Part shown: positions 47,118 through 55,962 of the stretch, piece by piece
How positions within the stretch are numbered: position 1 is the first letter of the stretch
How the letters are laid out: each line of letters starts with the position of its first letter
From: Photobacterium angustum
GTDB taxonomy: Bacteria > Pseudomonadota > Gammaproteobacteria > Enterobacterales > Vibrionaceae
Length of the DNA: 64,000 nt
Direction of reading: 5' to 3'
NCBI RefSeq assembly: GCF_003026365.1
Contig: NZ_PYOM01000003.1
Span: 1-64,000 of the forward strand
Made by a program: the position numbers and the translations under genes
Notes under the pieces: model-generated
Databases searched by the model: none
What the model was told of the DNA's origin: nothing
What the model saw: only the letters and a program-made list of their open reading frames with translations

Positions 47118-48077
47118 GCAATTACCTGCCCTTCCGTATTTTTACAAAACAAGACTGCTTTCGTTTGTCTTACCTCTATGCCAACTATTGTTGCATATTT
47201 AGTTCATATAATTCAGAAAAAATGATTTAATTGTATATTTTAAAAGCACTTTAATGGTTAATTTTAACAATTGATGTTAATTTCAAAATCAGGACCAAAA
47301 ATAAACACATACTCTTACAGAGTAACGAGGGTTAATACCAAAACCAAAATTTAATTGTGAACATCATTAATCATAGTAATACAAAATAGATATATACATA
47401 AATACCATACTTTTGATTGTCTCGATTTTGATGTCTTGGTGTGATTCACTTTCTTACTTAAAATTCCTTACTTAAATAGCACCATAACTATGAGTGCAGA
47501 TAAACAAAAACGAGTTGCACTTTTTCTAACGATGAAATCAGTCAGTACACTAATAAAGATTATATAAGAAAATCAAAGACACTCCTTATAATATTGCTTT
47601 ATATATGAATATTATATTTTATAAAAAATCACAATGATATTATTTTATAGTTTTATTATAATTACAGAAACCTGCGATTTATTATTGATTTTATCAAAAT
47701 TAAATTATTAAAAATAGCAGCACTATTCCGAACTATTAAATAACAGTAAAAATTAACATATCGATAAATAGCACAGAAAATTGAAATAATACGCATCCTC
47801 TTAAAATACATATATGGCCCAAAGAAGGTCAATAGCAAATCCATATTTTCTTTGTCTTTATATTAACCACTATATTTAACCTACAGATATAACGAAGTGA
47901 TTTCTACCAGATTACAAAACCGAAACTATGGAATCCTGTGAATTAAAGATTAAAGTAAAAATTATTCAATATAACGCATCTACATTAAAGCAGTAACAAT
48001 AAAAAGCATGAACTGATATGATACCCACCATTATCCCTATTGCTGTTATCGTTATAATTTGAATCACTCTAATCGGC
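47118..48077. other. 960-bp very AT-rich intergenic region
   Basis: No gene can be supported. A 60-codon frame (47662-47844, minus) has extreme low-complexity composition and no ribosome site. The region holds the promoter for the RstA-like gene near 47120-47250. Confidence 0.5.
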
Positions 48078-48680
48078 TTAAATACCGAGAAGCAACGATG
48101 CTGCAATAGATAACATAATTACCCCTACCAGTATTTCTAACACCTTCCATGCTTTAGGCTGCTTAAATAATGGAGCTAATAAACGCGATCCGTAGCCCAA
48201 CGAAAAGAAAAACACAAAAGATGCCATGATAGCCCCTAGCCCGAATTGCCACACATAAGGTTGGTATTGGGTAGAAATAGATCCAAGTAGCACAAGTGTA
48301 TCTAAATACACATGCGGGTTTAACCACGTAAAAGCCAAACAAGTCAGTACCGTTTTTAATAACGAACCTGATGTTTTTTTATCAGTAAGCAAAGTATGAT
48401 CCGTCATCAATGCTGATTTAAAGCTCAACAGCCCATAAACCATTAAGAAAATTGCGCCACCGTATCGCGCCACTATTTCAATATCCGGATACTTACTGAC
48501 AATAACGCCAAAGCCTGCAACACCAAAGCTAATCAATAATGCATCTGATAATGCGCAAACAATACAGATGATAAACACGTATTGATTCTTAAGCCCTTGT
48601 TTCAATACAAACGCATTTTGAGAGCCAATTGCTAGTATTGAAGATAAGCCAAGCGAAAAGCCTGCAAGAAAGGTTGCCAT
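48078..48680 (-). CDS. LysE/ArgO family amino-acid exporter
   Basis: This 200-residue inner-membrane protein has six predicted helices and exports basic amino acids in characterised relatives. SILAIGSQNAFVLKQGL near the N-terminus and FTWLNPHVYLDTLVLLGS in the middle match E. coli ArgO closely. E. coli argO is controlled by ArgP (LysR family); no such gene is adjacent here. Direction of transport and substrate (arginine or lysine) follow from family only. Confidence 0.88.
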   Translation of the reverse strand: MATFLAGFSLGLSSILAIGSQNAFVLKQGLKNQYVFIICIVCALSDALLISFGVAGFGVIVSKYPDIEIVARYGGAIFLMVYGLLSFKSALMTDHTLLTDKKTSGSLLKTVLTCLAFTWLNPHVYLDTLVLLGSISTQYQPYVWQFGLGAIMASFVFFFSLGYGSRLLAPLFKQPKAWKVLEILVGVIMLSIAASLLLGI

Positions 48681-49074
48681 TACAGTACATCCATGTAAAA
48701 AGTGACGAGTATTAGGTTAATACCATTTATTTGCGTAAGTTACAAAGTAGTTAATAAATCAGCAAAAAATGACTAATTTCACCCAGAAACAACAGCAATA
48801 ATCCACTTACAATCACACACAAACAGAGAACTGTGTGCTTTTTGTACAAAAATACATGTAAAAACACGCCACTCTGGTTTTGCCCTTCAACAAGTCTATT
48901 TCATTATTTATTTCTAATAATCAATGCATTAGTCCGCCTCACCATAATTACAATAAAAATTAACAACAAAAAATTATCGTTTTGCGATAATTTTTTATTT
49001 ATTTAGTTTTGATTTATGACTATATTAGCAACCGAACCAACGCACAAGATTCATTAAATTTATAGAGGCATATA
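48681..49074 (+). promoter_or_regulatory. 394-bp intergenic region with a terminator-like hairpin
   Basis: Divergent promoters of the exporter and the gene at 49075. A perfect 12-bp hairpin (48968-48979 / 48985-48996, AAAAAATTATCG-TTTTG-CGATAATTTTTT) has T-rich sequence behind it, although no plus-strand gene lies upstream. It may end an unannotated small RNA or serve as an attenuator for the 49075 gene. Confidence 0.35.
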
Positions 49075-49365
49075 ATGAAAAAAGTTTTACTGTTACTTGC
49101 ACTTAGCTCTGTTTCTGTTTTCGCACACGCAGCTCCAGCTAAACATTCTGAGCAAATGCTGGCACAAATAGATAGCATTACCGTTTATTCAGGTGACAAT
49201 GTTGATAGCCAAAAACAAGCGGACAAAACAATCAATAAAGCTCTTGTACCAAACTTTGAGAAATGTGCAGTTTACTTGCCTAAAGGTGCATCAAAAGCAA
49301 GTACTACTATCACCCTATCTCGCGATGCTGATGGTAAAATGTCGATTGATTGTGTAGGCCAATAA
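49075..49365 (+). CDS. small periplasmic protein of unknown function
   Basis: This 96-residue protein has a clear signal peptide (residues 1-19, VLLLLALSSVSVFAHA) cut before APAKHSEQ. The mature 77 residues carry two cysteines (in FEKCAVYLP and SIDCVGQ), which may form a disulfide. The family is not recognised. GAGGCATATA precedes the ATG. A strong terminator follows. Confidence 0.75.
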   Translation: MKKVLLLLALSSVSVFAHAAPAKHSEQMLAQIDSITVYSGDNVDSQKQADKTINKALVPNFEKCAVYLPKGASKASTTITLSRDADGKMSIDCVGQ

Positions 49366-49373
49366 ACCCTGAT

Positions 49374-49406
49374 AAAAATACCGACCTGATGTAGGTCGGT
49401 ATTTTT
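49374..49406 (+). terminator. terminator after the 49075 gene
   Basis: The stem AAAAATACCGACCT / AGGTCGGTATTTTT is perfect over 14 bp with a 5-nt loop. Confidence 0.92.
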
Positions 49407-49563
49407 GTGTAAGAGTTACTACCTAATAAATGATTAGGTCAATTATGAACTAACTGAATTTGAGTTAGTTAAATAGCAAGCTCATTTGTAGATAGAAGTG
49501 TATTAGCAAGTTATTTTGTTAAGCGGCTAAGTATTAGGAAAATTAAGGATAACGCCGTTTAAA

Positions 49564-49977
49564 CTAATATTTCTTCATTAGAAAATATCGATCATGACTC
49601 TCTGTATAACCAGGAATCTTACCTTTAATCTCAAATCCCATTTTTTGATAAAAGTTAGGAGCCTGTATTGATAAAGTATCAACTTGTGCAGCAATACACC
49701 CTCTCATCTTTGCTTCAATTTCTGAGTGTTCCATCAACTTACGAGCTATCCCTTTATTTCTTTCTTTTTCATCAACCCAAAGTACATTAATTAAAAAATT
49801 TTTATAAATAGTAAAGCCTGTAATGCCACCAATGAGATTATTATCTTCGTCACGATAGATTACAGATAATGACTGCTTTTTCTCATAACCTAAAGTGGAT
49901 TCATTATGCTTTCGTACACCAGAAATAAGTGTTTCTAAAATTAAGGCATTTTCATCATTTAGAATTTCAAAATTCAA
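49564..49977 (-). CDS. GNAT family acetyltransferase
   Basis: This 137-residue protein has the GNAT fold: strand GGITGFTIYKN, the acetyl-CoA loop in ERNKGIARKLM (near residues 76-86, an R/Q-x-x-G-x-A variant), and the C-terminal APNFYQKMGFEIKG. Length and motifs resemble small single-domain N-acetyltransferases that act on small molecules. The substrate is unknown. It stands alone with no operon partner. Confidence 0.85.
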   Translation of the reverse strand: MNFEILNDENALILETLISGVRKHNESTLGYEKKQSLSVIYRDEDNNLIGGITGFTIYKNFLINVLWVDEKERNKGIARKLMEHSEIEAKMRGCIAAQVDTLSIQAPNFYQKMGFEIKGKIPGYTESHDRYFLMKKY

Positions 49978-50177
49978 TACTTAACTCCATTTAGTTTATT
50001 ACGTTATTTTTATAGCATATAAACGCACGCCTCAGCGAAATTAAAGCCATAATCAGTAAAACTGGTATAAAAAATTTGCCCACATTTTTTTATCCGCCTT
50101 AAGCAGCCTTGTTATATAGTAACTCCAATACTTTTCGACATTACTTTCGCTCTAATTTATTCCTGAATTAAGAACTA

Positions 50178-50438
50178 CTAATCATCATGCCCAGCAATAT
50201 CCTGTATATCAGTAGATTTATTGAATACGGTCCCACAGGTGGAGCAAATGTATTCGCTTTTTTCAAACACTGCTTTTTCTAAAGGCTCTCCGAAACATAG
50301 ATTGAGAAACCGCTTAACTCCAGAAATAAAGCCGCTTTTAGCCTTTTGAACCTGATTAGTTTCACCTAAGGCTTGATGAATATGACGTGTTATTTTCCCA
50401 CAATTATCGCAGTTCAATTGATACTCAAAATTATCCAT
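50178..50438 (-). CDS. small zinc-ribbon protein
   Basis: This 86-residue protein has two CxxC pairs (CDNCGK near residue 10 and CSTCGT near residue 67) that could bind one zinc ion as a ribbon, with a basic central segment between them. No signal peptide. The family is not recognised. No neighbour suggests a role. Confidence 0.6.
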   Translation of the reverse strand: MDNFEYQLNCDNCGKITRHIHQALGETNQVQKAKSGFISGVKRFLNLCFGEPLEKAVFEKSEYICSTCGTVFNKSTDIQDIAGHDD

Positions 50439-50713
50439 TACGAGATTCCATTGTTTTAATTAAAGCGCCGTATACAAAAGTCTACAAACACGTACTCAAC
50501 TGCAAATCTATATAAAGTCTCAATAAGGGGCGTATATCAAACCACCAAAAACATCTTGAGTTCTTTATATTCACAACACTTTGAAAAGCAGCCTCAGTAA
50601 CAAAGCATCCCATTTACTGCCTTGTTCTCAGTTTGCTTTCCTAATTGGATTACATATAAATAGCAAGCTAACACCGACTATTATCCTATGCAAAACGATA
50701 AGGATATATTTCG

Positions 50714-50824
50714 ATGGAGTTCAAAATACTACCTAGCTATGACGCTGAGAATAAACGGCAAAGATTAGTTGGCAAAACTTGCTACTCACGAACAAAGCCA
50801 ACTGTTTTTGTCCACCCTTTCTAA
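50714..50824 (+). CDS. possible 36-residue ORF, perhaps a gene remnant
   Basis: ATG at 50714 with AAGGA about 10 nt upstream opens a 36-residue frame beginning MEFKILPSYDAENKRQRLVG and ending VFVHPF. Not recognised. An overlapping 65-codon frame (50769-50966, TTG start, one membrane-like stretch) covers the rest up to the peroxiredoxin. Together they may be the remains of a broken gene. Confidence 0.25.
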   Translation: MEFKILPSYDAENKRQRLVGKTCYSRTKPTVFVHPF

Positions 50825-50969
50825 TTTGCCTTGTTATATGGAATGTGTTTCAACATCACTTTTGTCACTAACAATCCTCATTTACGTCTTCTATTTCACT
50901 CGCAAAATTAGCCGTGAGATAAATTCCTCGCTACACTGTTTCAAACTAATACAACAAGGAAAGTAAACG

Positions 50970-51446
50970 ATGATCGAAAAAGGCCAAACATTACCAGCCG
51001 CAGTGCTCAGTGAACTCACACATGACGGTATGGTAAAACACGATACCGCAGAGCTTTTTGCCAACAAACGTGTTGTGCTGTTTGCTGTACCAGGAGCATT
51101 TACTCCTACTTGCTCTGAAGCTCATTTACCGGTTTATGTAGTGCTAGCAGATGAGATTAAGGCAACGGGTGTCGACATTATCGCTTGTGTATCCGTTAAT
51201 GATGCCTTTGTAATGCAGGCTTGGGGCGAAGCGCAAAACGCATCTGAAATTATGATGTTGGGCGATGGTGATGGTAGCTTTACTAAAGCATTAGGGCTTG
51301 AAATGGATACCGAGAACTTCGGTGGTATACGTTCTCAACGTTATGCAATGGTTGTTGATAATGGCGTGGTAACTCAGCTAAACGTTGAAGAGCCGAAACA
51401 ATTTGAAGCAAGTAAAGCGGAAACGATCTTAGCAAGCTTGAAGTAA
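50970..51446 (+). CDS. Prx5-type peroxiredoxin
   Basis: This 158-residue thiol peroxidase reduces hydrogen and alkyl peroxides. The peroxidatic cysteine is Cys48 in VPGAFTPTCSEAH, the hallmark of the Prx5 subfamily. IIACVSVNDAFVMQAWG and the late Arg in GGIRSQRYAMVVDNG complete the active site. No second conserved cysteine is visible (Cys in IIACVS is near residue 73), and there is no fused glutaredoxin domain, so a separate thiol reductant is needed. AAGGAAA lies 8 nt before the ATG. It converges with a LysR gene. Confidence 0.92.
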   Translation: MIEKGQTLPAAVLSELTHDGMVKHDTAELFANKRVVLFAVPGAFTPTCSEAHLPVYVVLADEIKATGVDIIACVSVNDAFVMQAWGEAQNASEIMMLGDGDGSFTKALGLEMDTENFGGIRSQRYAMVVDNGVVTQLNVEEPKQFEASKAETILASLK

Positions 51447-51527
51447 CCGCAATAATGCTTTAAACATCAATAATATGGTTCAGTGCCTCGGCTCTTTCTA
51501 GTTAAAAGTATATAAGAGTTGGACAAT

Positions 51528-51575
51528 GAGTGAATTTGGTATTTATTACATATACTTATCAGATTCACTCTTTTT
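51528..51575 (+). terminator. peroxiredoxin terminator
   Basis: GAGTGAAT (51528-51535) pairs with ATTCACTC (51563-51570), followed by TTTTTT; the loop is long (27 nt). Confidence 0.6.
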
Positions 51576-51655
51576 TATATGTGTATTTTCAAAGAATATG
51601 AACGTCTTCATACATTTGCTAATAATAAAAAAGGCTCATCAAATTAGTGACAATG

Positions 51656-52546
51656 TCATAATATTTCGCTGAGTTTATTTCTCAACCATTGGTTAGCTGA
51701 GTTATGTTCATCACGCTTATGCCACATCATAATGTGTTTGAAAGGTTTGGAAGAAAATGGCAATGGCAGTATTTGTAAGTTAAATAATGAGGCATATTTT
51801 TCAGCTATGAGTCGGCTAACTGGCGCAACGGCGTTGCTCTCTGACACTAATGCTAAAATTGAAACAATAGATGCGGTTTCACAGTCTAAATCTCTTGGCA
51901 GAAAGCGTTCATCAGAGAAATAATTCATTTCAAGTAAGTCTATTCGCCTTTTCTGCATGAAGATTATTTTTTCAGCATAAAACTGCGCTTGCGTGATTGT
52001 CTGTTGGATATTGGGATGATCTTTCCGACAGACTACGACAATTTCATCATCGATAAATGATTGATAGAAAAAAGACGGATTACTGCGTAAACCAATATCA
52101 ATGGCTAAATCTGCTTTCTGTAAACTCAGCTGGGACAACAACTCTTCTTCTGTATTAGGCGTCATATAGAGGTTTATTTTGCAATTCCCCATTGTTGGAT
52201 CGAGCTCAATTTTATTTCTAATCGTGTGCATAACCACCTCATTTACATAAATCGTAAACGTTTGGTGATTTTGCACATCAAACTCTGCGATATTACCTAA
52301 CGCGCTTTGTACTGTCGTTAGCGCAGGTTCTATTTCATTCACTAATTTAATTGCGGCATGTGTTGGACTAATTCCGCGCCCTTCTCTTACAAAAAGAGGC
52401 GTCCCTAGCTGAGATTGTAATCGCTTTAATACACCACTTACCCCTGGTTGTGTTAAACCTAGTGATTCTGATGCTAATGTGATGGAACGAAGACGATACA
52501 CTTCTAAAAAAACCACCAGCAAATTCAAATCTAAATTTGGTTTCAT
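51656..52546 (-). CDS. LysR-type regulator, copy A
   Basis: This is a 296-residue LysR regulator with an N-terminal winged helix (LDLNLLVVFLEVYRLRSITLA, SLTQPGVSGVLKRLQ-like, residues 4-64) and a C-terminal effector-binding domain. The start at 52546 gives exactly the same length as the paralogue at 54511; an in-frame GTG at 52558 is less likely. The two share most of the helix-turn-helix and most of the rest. It is divergent from the DUF2938-like gene at 52749, which is a likely target. The effector is unknown. Confidence 0.88.
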   Translation of the reverse strand: MKPNLDLNLLVVFLEVYRLRSITLASESLGLTQPGVSGVLKRLQSQLGTPLFVREGRGISPTHAAIKLVNEIEPALTTVQSALGNIAEFDVQNHQTFTIYVNEVVMHTIRNKIELDPTMGNCKINLYMTPNTEEELLSQLSLQKADLAIDIGLRSNPSFFYQSFIDDEIVVVCRKDHPNIQQTITQAQFYAEKIIFMQKRRIDLLEMNYFSDERFLPRDLDCETASIVSILALVSESNAVAPVSRLIAEKYASLFNLQILPLPFSSKPFKHIMMWHKRDEHNSANQWLRNKLSEIL

Positions 52547-52590
52547 CCTTGAGCCCACCCATAACTATTCATAATGCTTTGCATAAAGCA

Positions 52591-52628
52591 TACTTTATAT
52601 ATCCCGATTTTTCATTGCCTTAGACTAT
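52591..52628. promoter_or_regulatory. conserved block upstream of LysR copy A
   Basis: TACTTTATATAT, then 10 variable bases, then CATTGCCTTAGACTA. The same block with the same spacing lies upstream of LysR copy B (55446-55482). Probably promoter plus operator, retained after duplication. Confidence 0.5.
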
Positions 52629-52748
52629 AAACATCAACAAATCATTGAACTTATGAAAGCCATTGCCACGGTGTTAATAAACCACACCTGACTATGACAA
52701 GCTCTTTTCATTATCACAATGAAAGCGTAATTAATCAGGAGATGCTCT

Positions 52749-53309
52749 ATGTTCTATTACCCCCATCACCAACGTTCATCCTACCTCCTTCACCTTCTGT
52801 TTATTAGTGTATTTAGTGGTCTTTGCTTAGATTTAGGCAGCAACTTATATCTATTATTCAGTGATCACCCACTAAATAATTTTGCGAGTTTAGGCCGTTA
52901 TTTAGTTTATATCACTCAAGGGCATCCACTGGTTGAAGCTATACAACAAGTGCCAGCCGTTCCCCATGATGTTCTTATCGGTTGGATTGTGCACTTTAGC
53001 GTTAGCTTAGTTTATACCGTGATTTATATTAGCTTTGTTGAGAAAGGATTGTTTCTAAAACCAAGCCTTAAAAAATCGCTTGTTTATGCATGGTCATTGT
53101 TATTTTTTCCATTAGTTGTGGTGAGTTATGCCTTTGGAGAAGGCTTTTTCCACGTTAATAGTCCCAATATGATCCACGCGATTTTGTTCTCAACTTTTTG
53201 TCATACTTGCTACGGTATTGGTTTGTATATCACTACGAAAGTCCTTTACGCTAGTCGATTAGAGATATTCAAAGAAGCGAAAGAACATCATGAAAAAGCC
53301 GCGCATTAG
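52749..53309 (+). CDS. DUF2938-like membrane protein
   Basis: This 186-residue protein has four predicted membrane helices (about 15-35, 75-97, 105-125, 142-165). The pattern GRYLVYITQGH, IGWIVHFSVSLVYTVIYISF and HAILFSTFCHTCYGIGLYI agrees with the DUF2938 family as I remember it. No known function. A Cys/His-containing helix (FCHTCYG) may bind metal, which is speculation. It is divergent from LysR copy A. Confidence 0.65.
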   Translation: MFYYPHHQRSSYLLHLLFISVFSGLCLDLGSNLYLLFSDHPLNNFASLGRYLVYITQGHPLVEAIQQVPAVPHDVLIGWIVHFSVSLVYTVIYISFVEKGLFLKPSLKKSLVYAWSLLFFPLVVVSYAFGEGFFHVNSPNMIHAILFSTFCHTCYGIGLYITTKVLYASRLEIFKEAKEHHEKAAH

Positions 53310-53315
53310 CGGCTT
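53296..53315. terminator. hairpin overlapping the stop of the DUF2938-like gene
   Basis: AAGCCGC-GCATTA-GCGGCTT; the stop codon (53307-53309) lies in the loop and second arm. The plus-strand T-tract is weak (TTAATTA). Confidence 0.55.
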
Positions 53316-53518
53316 AATTACATGTGACATAAATTTCACTCTGTCGATATTATATTTCCACATTAAATATTGAGTACTTGTTTAAATAAGACTATCACAT
53401 TTCAAATTTTTCAGACTAAGTCCTGAACTAACTTCACAATTAACCATATCGGGTTAATCACATCAGGTATTTCCTTCGTAAACCTGCATTTATTGCTTTA
53501 ATAATTAAAGGAGAATAC

Positions 53519-54256
53519 ATGCAATATTTTTCTAAATTATTTTTCTTATCGACATTATTTTCTCTTCCTGCCGTATCTGGAGAAAGCATCACTTATGAGG
53601 TCGACGATGCCGAATATGAAGGATATTGGAGTAAAATAGACGATAATGCTCCGCTAATTCTTATGCTTCATGATTGGGATGGTTTAACTGAATACGAAGT
53701 AAAACGTACGAAGATGCTTAATAAACTTGGATATAATGTTTTTGCAATTGACCTTTTCGGTAAGGGTATTCGTCCAACAGAAATACAAGACAAAAAGCAG
53801 CACACTGGCGAGCTATATAAAGATCGACAGAAGTTACGAAAATTACTGCAAGCTGGTGCTATGGAGGCCAAAAATCAAGGCGGTAATTTAGAAAACAATG
53901 TAATGATTGGGTATTGTTTTGGTGGAGCGGCAGTATTAGAGGCAGCCCGCGCAGCATTACCCTCCAAGGCTTATGTTTCATTTCATGGTGGTTTATCAAC
54001 ACCAGCTGGCCAAGATTACTCTAAAACAGAATCTCCTATTATTGTTTTTCACGGTTCGGCAGATAGCATGATACCAATGGAGCAGTTTGCAAACCTAACA
54101 AATCAATTAGAGTCTCATAAAGTAACGCATGAAATGATTACCTACAGTGGTGCTCCTCATGCCTTCACTGTATTTGGATCTGAGAAATACCAAATTGAAG
54201 CTGATAAAAAATCATGGATGCGACTAACTCAAATACTAAACTCAGTCACTCAGTAA
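53519..54256 (+). CDS. secreted dienelactone hydrolase family protein
   Basis: This 245-residue alpha/beta hydrolase has an N-terminal signal peptide (1-20, FLSTLFSLPAVSG). The catalytic triad is visible: nucleophile Cys133 in GYCFGG, Asp in FHGSADSMIP (near 187) and His in SGAPHAFTV (near 218), exactly the DLH order. MLHDWDGL supplies the oxyanion region. Cytoplasmic DLHs act in chloroaromatic degradation; exported marine relatives act on unknown esters or lactones. AAGGAG precedes the ATG. It lies between the two LysR genes. Confidence 0.88.
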   Translation: MQYFSKLFFLSTLFSLPAVSGESITYEVDDAEYEGYWSKIDDNAPLILMLHDWDGLTEYEVKRTKMLNKLGYNVFAIDLFGKGIRPTEIQDKKQHTGELYKDRQKLRKLLQAGAMEAKNQGGNLENNVMIGYCFGGAAVLEAARAALPSKAYVSFHGGLSTPAGQDYSKTESPIIVFHGSADSMIPMEQFANLTNQLESHKVTHEMITYSGAPHAFTVFGSEKYQIEADKKSWMRLTQILNSVTQ

Positions 54257-54510
54257 TGTCTAACGTCATATATTATAGGGTTTCACAATACCTCTCCTTT
54301 AAAGAAGTTATAGTGTAACCCTCTAAAATACTAATTTATGGTAACGTTTTAATTTTAATATCATTAATAGAAACTGAAATTGTAGTTTACGCAAAATTGG
54401 ATTGGCTTATCACATAGTTATTAGCCACTCGATAAAATACCAACCATATAAATCGGCATTTTTATTCTTTGAGTTTTTTGTGCGATCCTTCACGAAAGAT
54501 GCATAAAATA

Positions 54511-55401
54511 TTATAACATCTTGCTGAGTTTATTTCTCAACCACATATTTGCAGGATTATTATCACTGCGCTTATGCCATACCATAAAATGTTTAAATGG
54601 TTTTGAAACAAAAGGTAGAGGCATTGTTTGTAGGTTAAAAAGCTCCGCGTATTTTTTCGCCATTAATGCACTCACCGTCGCTATAGAATCACTTTCTGAA
54701 ACCAACGCCAACATTGATAATGTTGATGCTCCCTCACAGGTTATTTCCTTCGGCATTAAGCTTTCATCAGTGAAATAATTCATTTCGAGTAAGTCCAATC
54801 GCCTTTGTTGGATCGAGATTCTTTTCTCAGACTCAAATTGTTCTCGAGAAATGGATTGATGAATTCTTGGATGCCCTTTACGACAAACAACCACAACATC
54901 ATCATCAGCAAATGGCTGATAGAAGAAAGCAGAATTAGATCTTACTCCTACATCAATCGCTAAATCGGCTTTATGTAAACTTAGCTGGTGTAATAGCTCA
55001 TCTTCGCTATTGGGTGTCATATGAAGATGAATCGAACAATTACCCAATGTTGTATCAGCTTCAATTTTAGAACGCACAATATGCATAATGATTTCATTTA
55101 CATATACCGTAAAAGAACGGTGTGATTGAATATCAAACCCCGACACATTTCCTAATGCACTCTCTACCTGAGTTAACGCCGGTTCAACCTCGTTCGCTAA
55201 TTGTATTGCTGCATGCGTCGGACTAATTCCTCTCCCTTCCCTAATAAAAAGCGGCGCATCTAACTGAGACTGTAGTCGCTTTAATGCACCACTTACTCCA
55301 GGTTGCGTTAAACCCAATGATTCTGACGCTAACGTGATGGAACGAAGCCGATACACTTCGAGGAAAACCACCAGTAAATTCAAATCTAGTTTTGACTTCA
55401 T
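54511..55401 (-). CDS. LysR-type regulator, copy B
   Basis: This 296-residue paralogue of copy A (51656) has the same HTH (LDLNLLVVFLEVYRLRSITL, SGALKRLQSQLD) and a similar effector domain (LGNCSIHLHMTPNSEDELL). Identity over the pair is high, roughly two thirds by eye. The upstream promoter block is also conserved. It is divergent from the small periplasmic protein gene at 55651. Two such regulators, each with its own divergent neighbour, suggest duplication and separate specialisation. Effectors unknown. Confidence 0.88.
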   Translation of the reverse strand: MKSKLDLNLLVVFLEVYRLRSITLASESLGLTQPGVSGALKRLQSQLDAPLFIREGRGISPTHAAIQLANEVEPALTQVESALGNVSGFDIQSHRSFTVYVNEIIMHIVRSKIEADTTLGNCSIHLHMTPNSEDELLHQLSLHKADLAIDVGVRSNSAFFYQPFADDDVVVVCRKGHPRIHQSISREQFESEKRISIQQRRLDLLEMNYFTDESLMPKEITCEGASTLSMLALVSESDSIATVSALMAKKYAELFNLQTMPLPFVSKPFKHFMVWHKRSDNNPANMWLRNKLSKML

Positions 55402-55445
55402 AGCTCGCTCAACACATAAGTATTAGTGATATTTTAACTAAAATA

Positions 55446-55482
55446 TACTTTATATATTCTTATGTGTCATTACCGTAGACTA
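55446..55482. promoter_or_regulatory. conserved block upstream of LysR copy B
   Basis: TACTTTATATAT, 10 variable bases, CATTACCGTAGACTA: same order and spacing as at 52591-52628, with the last part matching at 13 of 15 positions. Confidence 0.5.
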
Positions 55483-55650
55483 CACATACTGAAAAGGCAT
55501 CCTCCTTCTCAAATTAATTTTAAATACTGTTAACCAAATGAATAAATGGATTTACCTTATATAAAAAGTACGTGTAGTAACGTATTTATTGATCATTAGC
55601 ATTAACTATCACGTGGCTAACAGTACAGATATCAATAAAGGTATTAAGTA

Positions 55651-55887
55651 ATGAAAAAGACACTAAAAACTATCACTATGGCTCTTATCTTATCAGCTTC
55701 TTTCGGTGCCGCTGCAGCAGATGGTGACTTTACTGGTAATGTATCCTTTCAAGCGCCACATACGCATGCCACCAATGCTCAACGTGTCGTACAAAATGGA
55801 ATTGCAGGCGACCATAGTTCAAGCATTGTATTTAAAGAAAACGCACATCAATTATCATTCGCTGAAAAGTTAGCTTCTAATGGCTAA
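55651..55887 (+). CDS. small exported protein divergent from LysR copy B
   Basis: This 78-residue protein has a signal peptide (1-23, ITMALILSASFGAAAA) cut before DGDFTGNVSF. The mature part is only about 55 residues, histidine-rich (HTHATNAQRV, DHSSS, AHQLSF) and free of cysteine. AAAGGTATTAAGTA precedes the ATG. Family not recognised. As the divergent neighbour of a LysR gene it is a candidate target of that regulator. Confidence 0.65.
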   Translation: MKKTLKTITMALILSASFGAAAADGDFTGNVSFQAPHTHATNAQRVVQNGIAGDHSSSIVFKENAHQLSFAEKLASNG

Positions 55888-55910
55888 TAAGTTCACTATT
55901 CATTGAATAA

Positions 55911-55941
55911 ACAAAGCCGCTGTAATAGCGGCTTTGTTTTT
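55911..55941. terminator. bidirectional terminator
   Basis: ACAAAGCCGCT / AGCGGCTTTGT is a perfect stem with T-tracts on the plus side (TTTTT) and A/T sequence on the other; serves the 55651 gene and perhaps the convergent GNAT gene. Confidence 0.85.
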
Positions 55942-55962
55942 ATAATTTTTATAACATGACGT

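Noticed and set aside
47662..47844. 60-codon minus-strand frame in the AT-rich gap before the RstA-like gene
   Set aside because: Low-complexity Ile/Phe/Tyr/Asn composition follows from the base composition, and there is no ribosome site.
51647..51659. GTGACAATGTCAT, a further matS-like sequence
   Set aside because: Fails the last base of the consensus; kept out of the count, although 12 of 13 match the strict E. coli site.
54307..54319. GTTATAGTGTAAC resembling the matS-like motif
   Set aside because: T instead of C at position 5, which is part of the core half-site.
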